NCBI GenBank assembly: GCA_030123545.1 | Contig: CP126124.1 | Location: forward strand, 1,426,001 to 1,490,000 | Direction: 5' to 3' | DNA length: 64,000 bases | From: Burkholderiaceae bacterium | GTDB taxonomy: Bacteria > Pseudomonadota > Gammaproteobacteria > Burkholderiales > Burkholderiaceae_C | Part shown: positions 15,673 through 24,699 of the stretch, piece after piece | Numbering within the stretch: position 1 is the first letter of the stretch | Layout of the letters: each line of letters opens with the position of its first letter | Notes under the pieces: model-generated | What the model saw: only the letters and a program-made list of their open reading frames with translations | Database searches by the model: none | Told to the model about the DNA's origin: nothing | Program-made: the position numbers and the translations under genes

Positions 15673-16728
15673 ATGAACTGGGACGTGGCGATGATCCTGT
15701 CGTTCGACGGGCTGGCCAATGGCGCGATCTATCTGCTGGCGGGCCTCGGCCTGGTGCTGATCTTTTCCGTGACGCGGGTCGTGTTCGTGCCGTTCGGCGA
15801 CATCGCGGCATTCGCCGCGCTGAGCCTGGCGGCGTTCGAGGCCGGCCATGCGCCTGCGACGATAGGCCTGGTCCTGACGCTGGCCGTGCTGGCGGTGCTG
15901 GTCGAACTGGGTTCGCTCGCGCGCCGCCGCGACTACGCCCGCATGCCGCGGGCAGTGGCGGTCTGGGGTCTGCTGCCGGTGTTGCCCTGTCTAGCGGCCT
16001 GGGCGATCGGCGGCCGTGCGATGCCGGCGGCCGTGAACATCATCGTCTCGATCCTGCTCGTGGTGCCGATCGGACCGTTGATCGCCCGAGTCGCGTTGCA
16101 GCCGATCGCGGACGCCTCGGTGCTGGTGCTGCTGATCGCCTCCCTTGCGCTGCATTTCCTGCTGGCGGGACTGGGGCTGCTGTTCTTCGGTCCGGAAGGG
16201 GCGCGCACGAGCCCGCTGGCGACCGGCGCCGTGTCGCTGGGCGGCGGCTTTTCGGTCAGCGCGCAGACGCTGCTGATGATCGCCTCGGCCCTGGTGCTGA
16301 GCGGCCTCTTCTACCTGTTGTTCGAGCGCACGCTGACCGGCAAGGCGCTGCGCGCGACCGCCGTGAACCGCGTCGGCGCGCGCCTGGTCGGCGTGCGGCC
16401 GGCGCGCACCGCGGCGCTTTCCTATTGCGCGGCGTCGCTGCTCGGTGGGCTGATCGGCGTGCTGATCGCGCCGGTCACGACGATGTACTACGACTCGGGT
16501 TTCATCATCGGCCTGAAGGCGTTCGTCGCCGCAATCATCGGCGGGCTGACCAGCTATCCGCTCACCGCGGTCGGGGCGGTGGCCGTCGGTTTTGTCGAGA
16601 GCTTTGCGTCGTTCTGGAGCGGGGCATTCAAGGACGTCATGGTCTTCGGGCTGCTGATCCCGGTGCTGTTGATACGTTCCTACCTGGTGCCTCACTTCGA
16701 AGAGGACGCCGAGGAGATCGACCAATGA
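15673..16728 (+). CDS. branched-chain-type ABC transporter permease (LivH family)
   Basis: A 351-residue integral membrane protein with about eight or nine hydrophobic segments. The N-terminus contains the typical LANGAIYLLAGLGLVL block, and the C-terminal half has the LivH signature VGVRPARTAAL followed by the glycine-rich GGLTSYPLTAVGAVAVG. AAGGAGA precedes the start. It forms the inner-membrane channel with the LivM part of the next gene, whose start overlaps this stop by four bases. Confidence 0.92.
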   Translation: MNWDVAMILSFDGLANGAIYLLAGLGLVLIFSVTRVVFVPFGDIAAFAALSLAAFEAGHAPATIGLVLTLAVLAVLVELGSLARRRDYARMPRAVAVWGLLPVLPCLAAWAIGGRAMPAAVNIIVSILLVVPIGPLIARVALQPIADASVLVLLIASLALHFLLAGLGLLFFGPEGARTSPLATGAVSLGGGFSVSAQTLLMIASALVLSGLFYLLFERTLTGKALRATAVNRVGARLVGVRPARTAALSYCAASLLGGLIGVLIAPVTTMYYDSGFIIGLKAFVAAIIGGLTSYPLTAVGAVAVGFVESFASFWSGAFKDVMVFGLLIPVLLIRSYLVPHFEEDAEEIDQ

Positions 16729-18596
16729 ATCCGCGCTCCATTCGCCTCGCCGTGCTGGCGGTCGTCGTCGCCGCGTTCGCGGTGGCGCCGGCGCTGCTCA
16801 GCGGTTTCACCGTATCGCTGCTCAACGACATCGGCATCGGCGCATTGGTGGGCCTGGGGCTGGTGCTGCTCACCGGCATCGGCGGCGCGACTTCGTTCGG
16901 CCAGGCAGCGTTCGTCGGCATCGCCGCCTACACGACGGCCTGGCTGACGACGGCGCAGGGTGCGTCGCCCTGGCTGGGCCTGGTTCTCGCACTCGTGCTG
17001 ACGGGCCTGTCGGCGCTGGTCATCGGGCTGCTGACGCTGCGGCTCGGCGGCCACTTCCTGCCGCTTTCGACCATCGCCTGGGGCCTGTCGATCCCGCTCG
17101 TGTTCGGCAATGTCGACGGGCTGGGCAGGCATACCGGGATGTCCAACATACCGCCGCTTCACCTGGGTGCGTGGTCGCTGGCGGAACCACGGGCGATCTA
17201 TTACCTGATATGGGTTCTGGTCGGGCTGGCCTGCCTGTTCTGCTACAACGTCCTGCATTCGCGCATCGGCCGCGCCATTCGCGGCCTGCGCGGCGGGTCC
17301 ACGCTGCTCGCCAGCGTCGGCGCCGACGCGTTTCGCGTGCGCCTGATGCTGTTCGTGCTGGCGGCCCTGCTGGCGGGCCTGGCGGGTTGGCTGTATGCGC
17401 ACATGAACCGCTTCGTCAGCCCGTCGCCGTTCGATCTGCGCGCCAGCATCGAATACCTGCTGATGGTCGTCGCGGGGGGGCTCGGACAGCTCAGCGGCGC
17501 GGTCGCCGGCTCGGCGCTGGTGCTGATCCTGAAGAACGGCTTGCAGGACCTGCTCCCGATGCTCTCGCGCAGCGGCACGCAGACAGAGAGCATCGTGTTC
17601 GCGGCGCTATTCATCCTGCTGCTGCAGCTGGCGCGCGCCGGGTTGATGGGGTTCATCATGCGCCAGGTGCGGGGCCGTTTCGGTGCCCTGTTCGCCGCGG
17701 AGCAGATCGCCGCGCCGGCCGACCCGCTTCCGAGGCGCGCGTTGCCCGAGCGAGGCCGGCGCGTACTGGCGGTAAGCGATGCAGTCAAGCGGTTCGGCGG
17801 GCTGGTCGCGGTCAACGGCGTGAGCTTCGAGGTCAACGCGGGCGAGATCGTCGGCCTGATCGGCCCGAACGGAGCCGGCAAGTCGACCATGTTCAATCTG
17901 CTGACCGGCGCGTTGTCGCTGACGCAGGGGCGCGTCGAATTTCTCGGCGGCGACGTCACCGATCTGCCGCAACGCAAGATCGCGCGGCTCGGCATGGCGC
18001 GCACCTTCCAGCACGTGAAGCTGCGGCCGCAGATGAGCCTGCTCGACAATGTGGCGCTCGGTGCCCATGGTCGTGCCCGGTCCGGCATGGTCGCTTCCGG
18101 CCTGCGCCTGGACCGGCGCCAGGAGGCGCGGCTGCTGGCCGAAGCGCAGCACCAGCTCGAGCGCATCGGGTTGGGGGATCGCGCGAATGAACTGGCCGGC
18201 AATCTGCCGCTGGGCACGCAGCGCATTCTGGAAATCGCGCGCGCGCTGGCGGCCGATCCGGTGCTGCTCGTGCTCGACGAGCCGGCGGCCGGGTTGCGGC
18301 GCCCCGAGAAGCGGGCGCTCGGCGAGTTGCTGCGCAAGCTCCGCGAGGAAGGGGTGACGATTCTCATCGTCGAGCACGACATGGATTTCGTGATGAAGCT
18401 GGTCGACCGCCTGATCGTGATGAACTTCGGCTCCAAGCTGGTGGAGGGCGCTCCTGCCGCCGTGCGCGCCGACGAACGCGTGCAGGCGGCCTATCTGGGC
18501 GGCGTCGCAGTGGCGCCGGTGCAGCAATCCGCGCCGGCCTCGGCGGCAGCGGGTAGCCCCAAGGCGGCTCCGGTGCAAAGCGGAGGGGCGTCATGA
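16725..18596 (+). CDS. fused ABC permease (LivM) and ATP-binding subunit (LivG)
   Basis: A 623-residue fusion. Residues 1 to about 325 are a LivM-type permease with nine or so membrane segments and a GGLGQLSGAVAGS loop. From about residue 345 there is a LivG ATPase with Walker A GPNGAGKS, an ATPase signature replaced by the degenerate NLPLGTQRILEIARAL, Walker B LLVLDEPAAG and the switch His in VEHDMDFV. LivM and LivG are usually separate genes; fusions exist in Burkholderiales. The fusion fixes one ATPase to each permease copy, with LivF (18658) supplying the other. Confidence 0.92.
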   Translation: MNPRSIRLAVLAVVVAAFAVAPALLSGFTVSLLNDIGIGALVGLGLVLLTGIGGATSFGQAAFVGIAAYTTAWLTTAQGASPWLGLVLALVLTGLSALVIGLLTLRLGGHFLPLSTIAWGLSIPLVFGNVDGLGRHTGMSNIPPLHLGAWSLAEPRAIYYLIWVLVGLACLFCYNVLHSRIGRAIRGLRGGSTLLASVGADAFRVRLMLFVLAALLAGLAGWLYAHMNRFVSPSPFDLRASIEYLLMVVAGGLGQLSGAVAGSALVLILKNGLQDLLPMLSRSGTQTESIVFAALFILLLQLARAGLMGFIMRQVRGRFGALFAAEQIAAPADPLPRRALPERGRRVLAVSDAVKRFGGLVAVNGVSFEVNAGEIVGLIGPNGAGKSTMFNLLTGALSLTQGRVEFLGGDVTDLPQRKIARLGMARTFQHVKLRPQMSLLDNVALGAHGRARSGMVASGLRLDRRQEARLLAEAQHQLERIGLGDRANELAGNLPLGTQRILEIARALAADPVLLVLDEPAAGLRRPEKRALGELLRKLREEGVTILIVEHDMDFVMKLVDRLIVMNFGSKLVEGAPAAVRADERVQAAYLGGVAVAPVQQSAPASAAAGSPKAAPVQSGGAS

Positions 18597-18600
18597 GCCC

Positions 18601-18650
18601 CCGCCCGGCCGCTCCGAAGGGGGCTCGCACCGCAGTGCGAAGCACGGAGG
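18601..18650. repeat. intergenic hairpin repeat before livF
   Basis: The 61-base gap before livF contains TCGCAC-CGCA-GTGCGA (18625-18640), followed by AGCACGGAGGT, which also supplies the ribosome binding site. I recall similar CGAAGGGGGCTCGC elements between genes of Comamonadaceae. No second copy was located here, so this is a weak family assignment. Confidence 0.35.
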
Positions 18651-18657
18651 TTACCCA

Positions 18658-19389
18658 ATGACCACGGCGATGCTGGAAATCGGCGACCTGCATGTGTCGT
18701 ATGGCCGGGTCGATGCGGTGCGCGGCGTGTCGCTGTCGCTGCAGGCCGGGCAGATCGTCTCGGTGATCGGTCCGAACGGCGCCGGCAAGACGACGCTGCT
18801 GTCGGCGGCGATGGGCTTGCTGCCGTCCAAGGGAACCCTGCGCTTCGACGGCCAGGACTTGCATGCGATGGACGTCGAGGCGCGCGTGGAGAGCGGCCTG
18901 TGCCTCGTGCCCGAGACGCGCGAGTTGTTCGGGGAGTTGTCGGTGCTGGACAACCTGATGCTCGGCGCCTACGCGAAGCGGATCGCGCGCGCGACCCTGC
19001 GCAGCCGTCTCGAAGCGGTGTACGACCGGTTCCCCCGCCTGGCCGAGCGGCGCGCGCAGCGCGCGGACACACTGTCCGGCGGCGAGCGCCAGATGCTCGC
19101 GCTGGGGCGCGCGTTGATGTCGGGGCCGCGTCTGCTGATGCTCGACGAGCCCAGCCTCGGGCTCGCGCCGCTGATCGTCCGCGAGATCTTCGTCATCGTC
19201 CGCAGCCTGCGTCAGGACGGCGTGTCCATCCTCCTCGTCGAGCAGAACGCCCGGGCGGCGCTCGAGAGTTCCGACCACGGCTACGTGCTCGAGACCGGCG
19301 AGATCGCGCTGAGCGGATCGTCGGCGATGCTGGCGGACGACCCGCGCGTGCACGCCACCTATCTCGGCGGCGCGACCGATGACGATTGA
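18658..19389 (+). CDS. livF: branched-chain-type ABC transporter ATP-binding protein (LivF)
   Basis: A 243-residue ATPase with Walker A GPNGAGKT, the LSGGERQML signature, Walker B LLMLDEPSLG and a VEQN switch segment in place of the usual His. Length and motif spacing are normal for LivF. It completes the transporter formed by the genes at 15673 and 16725. GGAGG lies eight bases upstream of the start, inside the repeat-derived spacer. Confidence 0.92.
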   Translation: MTTAMLEIGDLHVSYGRVDAVRGVSLSLQAGQIVSVIGPNGAGKTTLLSAAMGLLPSKGTLRFDGQDLHAMDVEARVESGLCLVPETRELFGELSVLDNLMLGAYAKRIARATLRSRLEAVYDRFPRLAERRAQRADTLSGGERQMLALGRALMSGPRLLMLDEPSLGLAPLIVREIFVIVRSLRQDGVSILLVEQNARAALESSDHGYVLETGEIALSGSSAMLADDPRVHATYLGGATDDD

Positions 19390-20164
19390 TGTGACGCGCG
19401 GCGCACCGAAGGCGCTACCGCTGGCAGGGCGCACCGCCTTCGTCACCGGCGCTGCGCAGGGCCTCGGCTTCGGCATTGCCGGCGGCTTGGCCGAGGCCGG
19501 GGCACGGGTCGCGCTGGCGGACATCGACGACGCGCGTGTGCAGGATGCGGCCCAGGCGCTTCGCCGCGAGGGCCGTGACGTCATCGCGCTGCGGCTGGAC
19601 GTGCGCGACGAAGCGGGTTTCGACATCGCGTTCGCAACGGTGCTGGACCGCTGGGGCCGGGTCGACGTGATGGTCAACAACGCCGCGCTCACCGCGCACG
19701 GGTCGCTGTGGGACATCACCGGCGACGAGTGGGACGAGGTGCTCGCCGTCAACCTGCGCGGCTGCTTCTTCGGCTGCCGAGTCGCGGGCCGGCACATGCG
19801 CGAGGCGCGCCGAGGCGGGCGCATCATCAACCTGTCGTCGATTGCCGGGCAGCAGGCGAGCGCCGCCAGCGGCGCGCACTACGCCGCGTCCAAGGCCGGC
19901 ATCCTCGCGCTGACGCGCACATTCGCGACCGAGCTGGCCGCATGCGCGGTGACGGTCAACGCGCTCGCGCCGTCGGCGGTGGAAAGCCCGGCGCTGCGCG
20001 GTCTCGACGCCGCGCAGCGCGAGCGACTCGCCGCAGCAACGCCGCTGGCACGCTTTTGCGGGATCGATGAAGTCGCCGCCGCCGCGGTCTTCCTCGCGGG
20101 CGACGGCGCCGGCTACATCACCGGTGCGACGCTGGATCTGAACGGCGGCCGCCTGATGCGCTGA
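19379..20164 (+). CDS. short-chain dehydrogenase/reductase
   Basis: A 261-residue classical SDR with TGAAQGLGFGIA as the cofactor loop, NNAA, and YAASK at the active site. The C-terminus GATLDLNGGRLMR is typical. Its ATG lies 11 bases inside livF, so it is translationally coupled and closes the catabolic run. A role in oxidising a dihydrodiol or a hydroxyacid is plausible but not shown. It meets amiC tail to tail with no spacer at 20164/20165. Confidence 0.9.
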   Translation: MTIDVTRGAPKALPLAGRTAFVTGAAQGLGFGIAGGLAEAGARVALADIDDARVQDAAQALRREGRDVIALRLDVRDEAGFDIAFATVLDRWGRVDVMVNNAALTAHGSLWDITGDEWDEVLAVNLRGCFFGCRVAGRHMREARRGGRIINLSSIAGQQASAASGAHYAASKAGILALTRTFATELAACAVTVNALAPSAVESPALRGLDAAQRERLAAATPLARFCGIDEVAAAAVFLAGDGAGYITGATLDLNGGRLMR

Positions 20165-21562
20165 TCACATCACCCGGTTGCGCGCGGCCGGCGGGTTCTT
20201 CGCGAAGTAGCGCAGGATGCCGCTGACGATCGCGTCGGCGAGCTTCTGGCGGTACGCGTCGCTGTCGAGCTTGGCTTCTTCCTCGGGGTTGCTGATGAAG
20301 CCGGTCTCGACCAGCACGCTCGGAATGTCGGGCGCCTTCAGCACCGCGAACCCGGCCTGCTCGACGCGGCCGGTGTGCAGCCGGCCGACGTCGCCGATCT
20401 CGCCCAGCACCGCGTTGCCGAGCTTCAGGCTGTCCCGGATCTGTGCCGACACGCTCATGTCGAGCAGCGTGCGCTGCACCTGCGCGTCCTTCGCGCGCAC
20501 GTTCACGCCGCCGATCTGGTCGGACCGGTTCTCGCTGTTGGCCATCCAACGCGCGGTCGCGCTGGTCGCGCCGCCCTGGCTCAGCGCGAACACGCTGGCG
20601 CCGCGCGCCTGCGGCGTCAGGAAAGCGTCGGCATGGATGCTGACGAACAGGTCCGCCTGCACGCGCCGCGCCTTCTGCACCCGCACCTGTAGCGGCACGA
20701 AATAGTCGCCGTCGCGCGTGAGGTAGGCGCGCATCGGGTCGCCATCGACGCTGCTCGCGTTGATGCGATCGCGCACCAGGAACGCGATCTTCAGCACCAC
20801 GTCCTTCTCGTGCGTGCCACTCGGTCCGGTCGCGCCCGGGTCTTCGCCGCCATGGCCCGGATCGATCGCGACGATGATCAGGCGCTTGACCCGATCCGGC
20901 GAATTCGCGCCCGCTGCCCCAATTTTTGAACGATTTCCCGCTGTCGCCTTTGATTCACGTAGTGCTTGCGCTATTGAAGTAGTAGCGCCGTCGGTGTCGG
21001 GCACGGCCGCCGGTTTGCGCGCTCGGCTGGCCATCCACGCGCCCAGCGGATCGTTGTCTGCGTCGGCACCAGCGCTCGCCGTGCCCTGCTCGTCGCGCAA
21101 TCGGTCCGCGATCAGCGCCGCGAGCGGATCGGGCGGCTGCGTGGGGTAGAGATCGAGCACGAGACGGTACTGATAGGCAGCGACCGGGGTCAGCGAGAAC
21201 ACCTGCGGCCGGGTCGGCTGCTTCAGGTCCAGCACGAGCCGTACCACGTCCGGCGCGTTCTGCCCGATGCGCACGCCGCTGATGTACGGGTCGTCGGGCC
21301 GCACCTTCGCCACCAGTTCGCGCAGCGCCGGGTCGAGGTCGATGCCCGAGATGTCGACCGCGAGCCGCGGCGGATCGGGCACGAAGATCTGCTTGGTCTG
21401 CAGCGGCCCGTCGGATTCGATCGTGACCCGCGTGTAGTCCTGCGCCGGCCAGACGCGCACCGCGAGAATGGTCGCGCCGCGCGCGATCTGCGCGGCGCCG
21501 AGCAGCAGCAGCGCGGTGCCGGATTGCAGCAGCAGGCGGCGCTCGCGCTCCTTCGGCGTCAT
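20165..21562 (-). CDS. amiC: N-acetylmuramoyl-L-alanine amidase (AMIN plus Amidase_3)
   Basis: A 465-residue cell-wall amidase that cleaves the bond between MurNAc and the peptide stem during septum splitting. The N-terminus has paired arginines (RERRLLLQSG) before a hydrophobic core, compatible with Tat export as in E. coli AmiC. An AMIN domain spans about residues 35-140, then a variable linker, then Amidase_3 from about 228 with zinc ligands in DPGHGGEDPG, SIHADAF and a catalytic Glu in VETGFISN. It overlaps tsaE by four bases, an arrangement common in Burkholderiales. Confidence 0.93.
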   Translation of the reverse strand: MTPKERERRLLLQSGTALLLLGAAQIARGATILAVRVWPAQDYTRVTIESDGPLQTKQIFVPDPPRLAVDISGIDLDPALRELVAKVRPDDPYISGVRIGQNAPDVVRLVLDLKQPTRPQVFSLTPVAAYQYRLVLDLYPTQPPDPLAALIADRLRDEQGTASAGADADNDPLGAWMASRARKPAAVPDTDGATTSIAQALRESKATAGNRSKIGAAGANSPDRVKRLIIVAIDPGHGGEDPGATGPSGTHEKDVVLKIAFLVRDRINASSVDGDPMRAYLTRDGDYFVPLQVRVQKARRVQADLFVSIHADAFLTPQARGASVFALSQGGATSATARWMANSENRSDQIGGVNVRAKDAQVQRTLLDMSVSAQIRDSLKLGNAVLGEIGDVGRLHTGRVEQAGFAVLKAPDIPSVLVETGFISNPEEEAKLDSDAYRQKLADAIVSGILRYFAKNPPAARNRVM

Positions 21563-22029
21563 GCGAGCAGCTCCTGCCCGAGCGCGGTGCCGGCGCTCAA
21601 CTGCACCTTGCGCGACTGGTCCGACATAGCTTCGATTTTAATAGCGAGATCGGCACGAGGAAGATGCGGCGCAGCCTTCTGTGGCCATTCGGCCACCTTC
21701 AGCCCGGGGCCGGCGAACACGTCGCGCAGGCCCGCGTCGGTCCATTCGCCCGGGTCGTCGAAGCGGTAGAAGTCGCAGTGCCAGATGCAAAGCGCGCCGG
21801 CGCGGTACGGTTCGACCAGCGTATAGGTCGGGCTCTTGATGCGTCCCGCAACGCCCAGCGCATGCAGCAGATGGCGCACGAACGTGGTCTTGCCGGCGCC
21901 CAGGTCGCCATGCAGCGCGATGAATACGGAGGGCAGAGCCGCGATGCGCCGCGCGAGCCGGCGCGCGTAGGCGCGGGTGTCGGCCTCGCTGTGCCAGACC
22001 AGGGACCGTTCGGTGTCGTGCGGGGGCAT
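21559..22029 (-). CDS. tsaE: tRNA threonylcarbamoyladenosine biosynthesis ATPase TsaE
   Basis: A 156-residue P-loop protein with GDLGAGKTT as Walker A and the family blocks SPTYTLVEPY and HCDFYRFDD. TsaE drives the TsaB-TsaD complex that makes t6A37 on ANN-decoding tRNAs. The start ATG at 22029 gives a product of normal length. The much longer open frame upstream is out of character and runs through queG on the other strand. Only 18 bases separate it from the divergent queG start. Confidence 0.93.
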   Translation of the reverse strand: MPPHDTERSLVWHSEADTRAYARRLARRIAALPSVFIALHGDLGAGKTTFVRHLLHALGVAGRIKSPTYTLVEPYRAGALCIWHCDFYRFDDPGEWTDAGLRDVFAGPGLKVAEWPQKAAPHLPRADLAIKIEAMSDQSRKVQLSAGTALGQELLA

Positions 22030-22035
22030 GCTCTC

Positions 22036-22041
22036 TACAAT
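22036..22041 (+). promoter_or_regulatory. candidate -10 box for queG
   Basis: TACAAT lies six bases before the queG GTG, in the 18-base gap between tsaE and queG. No good -35 hexamer is visible 16-19 bases upstream. If it is used, the mRNA starts at or close to the start codon. Confidence 0.35.
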
Positions 22042-22047
22042 CGGCGC

Positions 22048-23157
22048 GTGACATTGCAACGCATTGCCGCCTCCGGCGTTGACGGACCGGCGCTTGTGGC
22101 CCGGGTCCACGAATGGGGCCGGGAGCTCGGATTCTCCCAAATCGGCGTTGCGGGCATCGACCTCTCGTCCGCCGAGGCGGGTCTGGCGGCCTGGCTCGCG
22201 CAGGGCTTCCACGGCGGCATGAACTACATGGCCGCGCATGGCATGCGTCGCGCGCGTCCCGCCGAACTCGTGCCGGGCACGGTCAGCGTGATCACCGCGC
22301 GCATGGACTATCTGCCGCGAGAGCGGCCGACGGATTGGCAGGCCATCGAATGGGCGCGGCTCGAGCGCCCGCAGCAGGCGATCGTCTCGGTCTATGCGCG
22401 CGGGCGCGACTACCACAAGGTGCTGCGCCCGCGGCTGCAAAAGCTCGCCGACCGCATCGCCGCGCAGGTCGGTCCGTTCGGGCATCGCGTGTTCAGCGAT
22501 TCGGCGCCGGTGCTCGAGGTGGAACTGGCGACCCGCAGCGGCCTCGGCTGGCGCGGCAAGCACACGCTGGCGCTCAGCCGCGACGCGGGGTCGATGTTCT
22601 TCCTCGGCGAGATCTATGTCGACTTCGCGCTGCCGCCGACCTTTCGCGAAGCCGACCATTGCGGCAGTTGCAGCGCCTGCATCGATGCCTGCCCGACCGG
22701 TGCAATCGTCGCGCCGTACCGCGTCGACGCGCGCCGCTGCATCTCGTACCTGACGATAGAGCACCATGGGGCGATTCCGACCGAACTGCGGCCGCTGATG
22801 GGCAACCGGATCTACGGCTGCGACGATTGCCAGCTCGCCTGTCCGTGGAACAAGTTCGCGCGGCGCAGCGCGTTGCCCGACTTCGACGAGCGGGGCGGCC
22901 CAAACGGCGCGCAGCTTGGCGCACTGTTTGGCTGGACCGAAGCGGAGTTCCTGCAACACACCGAAGGCAGCCCGATCCGGCGCATCGGCCACGAGCGCTG
23001 GCTGCGCAACATCGCGGTCGCGCTGGGCAATGCTCTGCGCACGAGCCGCGACCCGGCGCTGGTCGAGGCGCTCGAGCGGCGCCGCGACGACGCCAGCCCG
23101 TTGGTGCGCGAGCATGTGGCCTGGGCGCTTGAGCAACGCAGCATGCCGAACCGCTAG
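22048..23157 (+). CDS. queG: epoxyqueuosine reductase QueG
   Basis: A 369-residue cobalamin-dependent iron-sulfur enzyme that reduces epoxyqueuosine to queuosine in tRNA. Two 4Fe-4S ferredoxin motifs are present, CGSCSACIDACP and CDDCQLACP. GTG at 22048 is the best start: a TACAAT hexamer lies at 22036-22041, so the transcript may begin at or near the start codon and be leaderless. A C-terminal HEAT-like segment (RDPALVEALERR) matches the usual length. It is divergent from tsaE. Confidence 0.92.
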   Translation: MTLQRIAASGVDGPALVARVHEWGRELGFSQIGVAGIDLSSAEAGLAAWLAQGFHGGMNYMAAHGMRRARPAELVPGTVSVITARMDYLPRERPTDWQAIEWARLERPQQAIVSVYARGRDYHKVLRPRLQKLADRIAAQVGPFGHRVFSDSAPVLEVELATRSGLGWRGKHTLALSRDAGSMFFLGEIYVDFALPPTFREADHCGSCSACIDACPTGAIVAPYRVDARRCISYLTIEHHGAIPTELRPLMGNRIYGCDDCQLACPWNKFARRSALPDFDERGGPNGAQLGALFGWTEAEFLQHTEGSPIRRIGHERWLRNIAVALGNALRTSRDPALVEALERRRDDASPLVREHVAWALEQRSMPNR

Positions 23158-23176
23158 CCTTTGTTATCGTCGCCGC

Positions 23177-24085
23177 ATGGATCCGAGCAGCCAGGCCAGC
23201 ATCGATGCGTTCGTGGACGCGCTGTGGCTGGAGCAGGGGCTCGCGGCGAACACGCTGGCCGCGTACCGGCGTGACCTGAGCCTGTTTGCGCGATGGTTGC
23301 ACGCGCGTGATGGGCGCAGCCTGAACGACACCGCCGAGGCCGACCTGGCCGCGTACTTCGCTGCGCGGCACGCGACGACGCGGGCGACCACCGCGAACCG
23401 CCGGCTCACCGTGTTCAAACGCTACTTCCGCTGGGCGCTGCGCGAGCGCCAGCTGGGCGCGGATCCGACGCTGAAACTCCAGTCGGCGAAGCAGCCGCTG
23501 CGCGTGCCGAAGACGCTGACGCAAGCCCAGGTCGAGACGCTGCTGGCCGCGCCCGACACCGACAGCGATCTAGGCCTGCGCGACCGCACGATGCTGGAAC
23601 TGATGTACGCGAGCGGGCTGCGCGTGAGCGAGCTGGTCACGCTGAAGGTGTTCCATGTCAGCATGAGCGAGGGCGTGCTGCGGGTGATGGGAAAGGGTTC
23701 GAAGGAGCGCCTCGTTCCGTTCGGCGAGGTCGCGCGGCTGTGGCTGGAGCGCTACCTGGCCGAAGCGCGGCCCGAACTGCTCGCGGGCCGGCAGACCGAC
23801 GATCTGTTCGTCACGCACCGCGGGTCGAAGGCCGGCCATGGCATGACCCGGGTGATGTTCTGGATGATCGTGAAGAAGCATGCGCGCGGCGCCGGCATTA
23901 CCGCGCCGCTGTCGCCGCACACGCTGCGCCACGCGTTCGCGACGCACCTGCTGAACCACGGCGCCGACCTGCGCGCGGTGCAGATGCTGCTCGGCCACGC
24001 CGACATCTCGACCACGACGATTTACACCCACGTGGCGCGGGAGCGGCTCAAGCAGTTGCATGCGCAACACCATCCGCGGGGGTGA
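23177..24085 (+). CDS. xerD: site-specific tyrosine recombinase XerD
   Basis: A 302-residue recombinase of normal Xer length. The N-terminal SAM-like domain is at residues 1-95. Catalytic residues are visible as Arg in SGLRVSEL, Lys in GKGSKERLVP, His-x2-Arg in SPHTLRHAFATH, His in GHADISTT and Tyr in TIYTHV. With XerC it resolves chromosome dimers at dif. The residues PHTLRHAFATHLLNHGADLR are typical of XerD. It is chromosomal housekeeping and distinct from the element integrase at 39800. Confidence 0.93.
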   Translation: MDPSSQASIDAFVDALWLEQGLAANTLAAYRRDLSLFARWLHARDGRSLNDTAEADLAAYFAARHATTRATTANRRLTVFKRYFRWALRERQLGADPTLKLQSAKQPLRVPKTLTQAQVETLLAAPDTDSDLGLRDRTMLELMYASGLRVSELVTLKVFHVSMSEGVLRVMGKGSKERLVPFGEVARLWLERYLAEARPELLAGRQTDDLFVTHRGSKAGHGMTRVMFWMIVKKHARGAGITAPLSPHTLRHAFATHLLNHGADLRAVQMLLGHADISTTTIYTHVARERLKQLHAQHHPRG

Positions 24086-24159
24086 TGCTGCGCGCCCGCT
24101 CGGGGGTTCGGCAGCGGCATCCCTACAATGTCTTGTCAGCCCTTACGATTGGAGTTTGT

Positions 24160-24684
24160 ATGGCGATCTATGCACTCGATGGCGTCGCACCGCGCGTGGC
24201 TGCTTCCGCCTGGGTCGCCGACAACGCGCAGGTGATGGGCAATGTGGACTTAGCCGAGGGCGTCAGCGTCTGGTTTGGCGTCGTGATCCGCGGCGACACC
24301 GAGACCATCACGATCGGACGCGGCTCGAACATCCAGGATCTGAGCGTGCTGCACGCGGACGTCGGGCTGCCGCTGGTCGTCGGCGAGAACGTGACCGTCG
24401 GCCACAAGGTGATGCTGCACGGCTGCACGATCGGCGACGAATCGCTGATCGGCATCGGCGCGGTGGTGCTGAACGGCGCGAAGATCGGCCGGCATTGCCT
24501 GGTCGGCGCCGGCTCGCTCGTGACCGAGGGCAAGGAGTTTCCCGACGGCTCGATGATCCTCGGCAGCCCGGCGCGCGCGGTGCGCAAGCTCACGCCGGAT
24601 CAGATTGCCGGCCTGAAATGGAGCGCCGAGCATTACGTCGAGAACGCGCGCCGGTTCCGCGCCGGGTTGAAGAAGATCGCGTGA
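24160..24684 (+). CDS. gamma-class carbonic anhydrase-like hexapeptide-repeat protein
   Basis: A 174-residue left-handed beta-helix protein built of hexapeptide repeats from about residue 10 to 135. Metal ligands expected for gamma carbonic anhydrases appear as His in VLHADVG, and two in GHKVMLHGC. Family members bind Zn or Fe and hydrate CO2, though YrdA-like bacterial members often lack measured activity. GGAG precedes the start. It sits between xerD and hslO, an arrangement I associate with Burkholderiales. Confidence 0.9.
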   Translation: MAIYALDGVAPRVAASAWVADNAQVMGNVDLAEGVSVWFGVVIRGDTETITIGRGSNIQDLSVLHADVGLPLVVGENVTVGHKVMLHGCTIGDESLIGIGAVVLNGAKIGRHCLVGAGSLVTEGKEFPDGSMILGSPARAVRKLTPDQIAGLKWSAEHYVENARRFRAGLKKIA

Positions 24685-24699
24685 AGCGAGGGCGCCCCG

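Noticed and set aside
23177..24085. xerD as the integrase of a second element
   Set aside because: Length, motifs and gene neighbours fit the chromosomal XerD.
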